DNA of 7,740 bases. Origin: Anaerolineae bacterium (GTDB lineage: Bacteria > Chloroflexota > Anaerolineae > UBA1429). The first letter of the stretch is position 1; each line of letters opens with the position of its first letter. Of this stretch, positions 6,280 to 7,740 are shown piece after piece. The notes beneath the pieces were generated by a model. That model saw only the letters and a list, made by a program, of their open reading frames with translations. It did no database searches and had not been told where the DNA came from. The position numbers and the translations under genes were made by a program. The DNA lies in the NCBI GenBank assembly GCA_016928125.1, contig JAFGLK010000437.1:1-7740 (forward strand), in the 5' to 3' direction.

Positions 6280-7442
6280 GCCATCACCAAGAGCAGCCGA
6301 CGATCGAGGCTCCGGAGCAGTTCATACGCCTTTGTCTCCGAGCGCACCGAGACCCCTCGGTTCTCCCGCAGGCCCGCGCCCTTGGCCAAATCGGCGCCCT
6401 CGCCTGGCCAGATGTGGAGCGTCTGGTCCAACAACATCGTCTTGCGCCTCTGCTCTATCGTCTTGTCCACGGCCAGGCCGTGGTTCCACCCGATACGGAG
6501 GCCAGGTGGCAGGCCCTCTACCTCGCCACTGCGGCCGCCAACAGCCTCCTGTTCCGTCAGCTTGAGTTGATCCTTGAGCGACTCGCCCAGCGAAGGATCC
6601 CCGTGATCCTGCTCAAGGGTGCGGCTCTGGCCACAACCGTCTATGCTCATCTCGCGCTCCGCCCCATGGGCGACGTGGACTTGTTGGTTCAGCGGCGCGA
6701 TGTGAGATCTGCCCTCGAGCTGCTCACTTCGTTAGAGTACACCGTCGTCAGATCGCAGCCCAACGAAAGCATGATGCTCACCTATGAGAACGCGATCACG
6801 CTGCGTCACACGGGGCCGCAAGGAAACGAGGTCGAGCTGCACTGGAGCCTGTTCGACTCGCCCTACTATCAACATCGAATCTCTACGGACTGGCTCTGGC
6901 AGACCGCCGTGCCAGCCCAAATTGGAGAAGCCAGAGCCCTGATCCTGAGCCCCGAAGCGCAGATCCTGCACCTGTGCGGTCATCTGGTGCTGCATCACCG
7001 CGGTCATGGGTTGCTTTGGCATCATGACATCGCTCAAGTGATGGACCGTTTTGCGGATGATCTTGATTGGGCCGCGCTGCTGGAACGCATGCACCAGTAC
7101 GATCTCGTCCTCCCGCTCCAACAGGTGCTGCCCTCGCTGGCCTCCGGTTGGGGAGTTCCAGTGCCGGCCGATTGCCTGGCTCGGCTGGAGGCGCAAGTGC
7201 CCTCTGTGAGTGAGCGTCGAGTACACGCGAGCCTCACACAGGGGAGAACCTCGGTAGCCCGACGGCTATGGGCCGATCTGAAAAGCATGCCCGATTGGTC
7301 CCTGCGCCTGCGCTATGCCTGGGCGAGCCTCTTCCCTCCGCCCGCCTACATGCAGGAGCGCTACCGCATAGACCACCTCTATCTTCTTCCGCTCTACTAC
7401 CCGTATCGCTGGCTCGTGGGTCTCTGCAAAAGGCGCGAGTGA
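6276..7442 (+). CDS. Nucleotidyltransferase family protein (PF14907 / NTP_transf_5-like)
   Basis: 388-residue, probably cytoplasmic protein of the Pol-beta-like nucleotidyltransferase fold. Motifs: ILLKGAAL (111-118), the counterpart of the hG[GS] nucleotide-binding turn; GDVDLLV (132-138) with the metal-binding pair D133 and D135; EVELHWSLFD (185-194) with the likely third acidic residue E187 and family-typical H189; then HLCGHLVLHH (232-241), LLWHHDIAQVM (246-256) and an aromatic C-terminus (YRIDHLYLLPLYYPYRWL). These match the uncharacterised nucleotidyltransferase family PF14907. Substrate and target are unknown: transfer of NMP or a related group to a sugar, lipid carrier or protein is possible. 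Family members are also seen beside peptide-modification and surface-glycan genes. ATG 6276 has GGAAAG at 6261-6266, 9 nt upstream; longer in-frame extension back to 6153 would overlap the conserved end of the GH gene and was rejected. It appears to be the last gene of the unit. Confidence 0.85.
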   Translation: MSHHQEQPTIEAPEQFIRLCLRAHRDPSVLPQARALGQIGALAWPDVERLVQQHRLAPLLYRLVHGQAVVPPDTEARWQALYLATAAANSLLFRQLELILERLAQRRIPVILLKGAALATTVYAHLALRPMGDVDLLVQRRDVRSALELLTSLEYTVVRSQPNESMMLTYENAITLRHTGPQGNEVELHWSLFDSPYYQHRISTDWLWQTAVPAQIGEARALILSPEAQILHLCGHLVLHHRGHGLLWHHDIAQVMDRFADDLDWAALLERMHQYDLVLPLQQVLPSLASGWGVPVPADCLARLEAQVPSVSERRVHASLTQGRTSVARRLWADLKSMPDWSLRLRYAWASLFPPPAYMQERYRIDHLYLLPLYYPYRWLVGLCKRRE

Positions 7443-7589
7443 TCTGCGCCAGACGCGTGGAGCCATCGCCGACGTGCATACCGCGAGCTTCTGAACGCAA
7501 CGCCAGCAGGAGCTGTTCCGCGTCACGCGTGAACGGCGATCCGGCCGGCATTCACATCTCCAGCGGAAAGAGGCCGCCGGCTCCCACGA

Positions 7590-7611
7590 GGCTTGCGTGT
7601 AAGCGCAAGCC
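7590..7611 (+). terminator. Hairpin with GUAA loop, probable 3' end of the transcription unit
   Basis: GGCTTGCG (7590-7597) pairs perfectly with CGCAAGCC (7604-7611). A T7598-G7603 wobble adds a ninth pair and leaves a GTAA (GNRA-type) tetraloop. It lies 147 nt after the nucleotidyltransferase stop and before the next promoter, so it probably ends the upstream transcript or stabilises its 3' end. No T-run follows, so it is not a classical intrinsic terminator; a Rho-dependent or processing role is possible. Confidence 0.5.
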
Positions 7612-7639
7612 AGCCTGAGATCCACATATCTCGGTGTGC

Positions 7640-7649
7640 TGAGCGCTCA
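7640..7649. repeat. Perfect 10-bp palindrome upstream of the promoter
   Basis: TGAGCGCTCA is its own reverse complement. It lies 14 nt upstream of the predicted -35 box at 7664. A second dyad overlaps it: CTCAAG (7646-7651) and CTTGAG (7663-7668), separated by 11 nt, the latter covering the -35 region. This placement suits a regulator binding site, but no regulator is visible and a 10-bp palindrome may be chance. Confidence 0.3.
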
Positions 7650-7663
7650 AGGTTCACCCTGGC

Positions 7664-7691
7664 TTGAGTTTGGGCCAAGATAGGGTATCAT
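7664..7691 (+). promoter_or_regulatory. Sigma70-like promoter for the gene starting at 7733
   Basis: TTGAGT (7664-7669, four of six consensus bases) and TATCAT (7686-7691, five of six) are separated by 16 nt. The predicted transcript start near 7698 gives a 5' leader of about 35 nt before ATG 7733. Local sequence is more AT-rich than the surroundings. This is the most convincing promoter in the window and marks a new transcription unit. Confidence 0.55.
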
Positions 7692-7732
7692 ATGCCCCAG
7701 GTTGTACGGTTACTCACCGATGTGGAGCACCC

Positions 7733-7740
7733 ATGGGCGC
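7733..7740 (+). CDS. Start of next gene, truncated by the window edge
   Basis: ATG 7733 is preceded by GGAG (7724-7727) with 5 nt spacing and lies about 42 nt after the -10 box. Only Met-Gly and part of a third codon are visible, so no product can be named. The combination of promoter, leader length and ribosome site supports a true start. Confidence 0.4.

Noticed and set aside
7234..7551. 105-residue - strand frame running from the downstream gap into the nucleotidyltransferase
   Set aside because: The first ~37 residues look mildly protein-like, but most of the frame is antisense to conserved nucleotidyltransferase sequence, a stop precedes the ATG directly and no domain or ribosome site is recognised.
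7268..7618. 116-residue + strand frame over the end of the nucleotidyltransferase and the gap
   Set aside because: Composition is Arg/Ser/Pro-rich as expected of an off-frame shadow, with no recognisable motif.

Overview
The window is GC-rich and all five substantial genes are on the + strand. It looks like the 3' part of an exopolysaccharide / cell-surface glycan locus from a bacterium, most likely a member of the Chloroflexota (Anaerolineae-like). That placement is an inference. It rests on a DUF4012 protein next to a BY-kinase, a secreted protein with a non-cellulosomal dockerin and cohesin-like module, and internal 'LPLVLRN'-type segments of the kind common in secreted Chloroflexota proteins. 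No rRNA, tRNA, IS element, transposase or CRISPR array is visible.

Layout. (1) 1-822: the 3' part of a CpsD/CapB-type tyrosine autokinase, cut by the left edge, with a seven-tyrosine cluster followed by an unusual Arg-rich and Ala/Pro/Ser-rich tail. (2) 939-1826: a small exported TIM-barrel glycosidase-like protein with both clan GH-A catalytic glutamates. (3) 1950-3932: a membrane-anchored DUF4012 protein. (4) 4006-6228: a secreted multidomain protein made of a signal peptide, a beta-sandwich, a dockerin, a cohesin-like domain, a linker and a GH domain paralogous to gene 2. (5) 6276-7442: a PF14907-type nucleotidyltransferase. The gaps between genes are short (47-127 nt) and no promoter or terminator is convincing between them, so the five probably form one transcription unit.

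After gene 5, about 290 nt of apparently non-coding DNA holds a strong hairpin (9-bp stem, GUAA loop), dyad repeats, a sigma70-like promoter and the first codons of another + strand gene with a good Shine-Dalgarno. The first unit probably ends there and a second begins.

Working model (inference). The kinase controls chain assembly and export. The DUF4012 protein and the two glycosidase-like proteins act outside the membrane on the exported glycan, the larger one held in place by its dockerin and cohesin-like modules. The cytoplasmic nucleotidyltransferase modifies a precursor or partner. No glycosyltransferase, flippase or polymerase lies in the window; these would be expected upstream of position 1 or after 7740. 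Three very small ORFs in the intergenic gaps (1823-1945, 3938-4009, 6238-6279) are listed as low-confidence candidates because they abut or overlap neighbouring start or stop codons.
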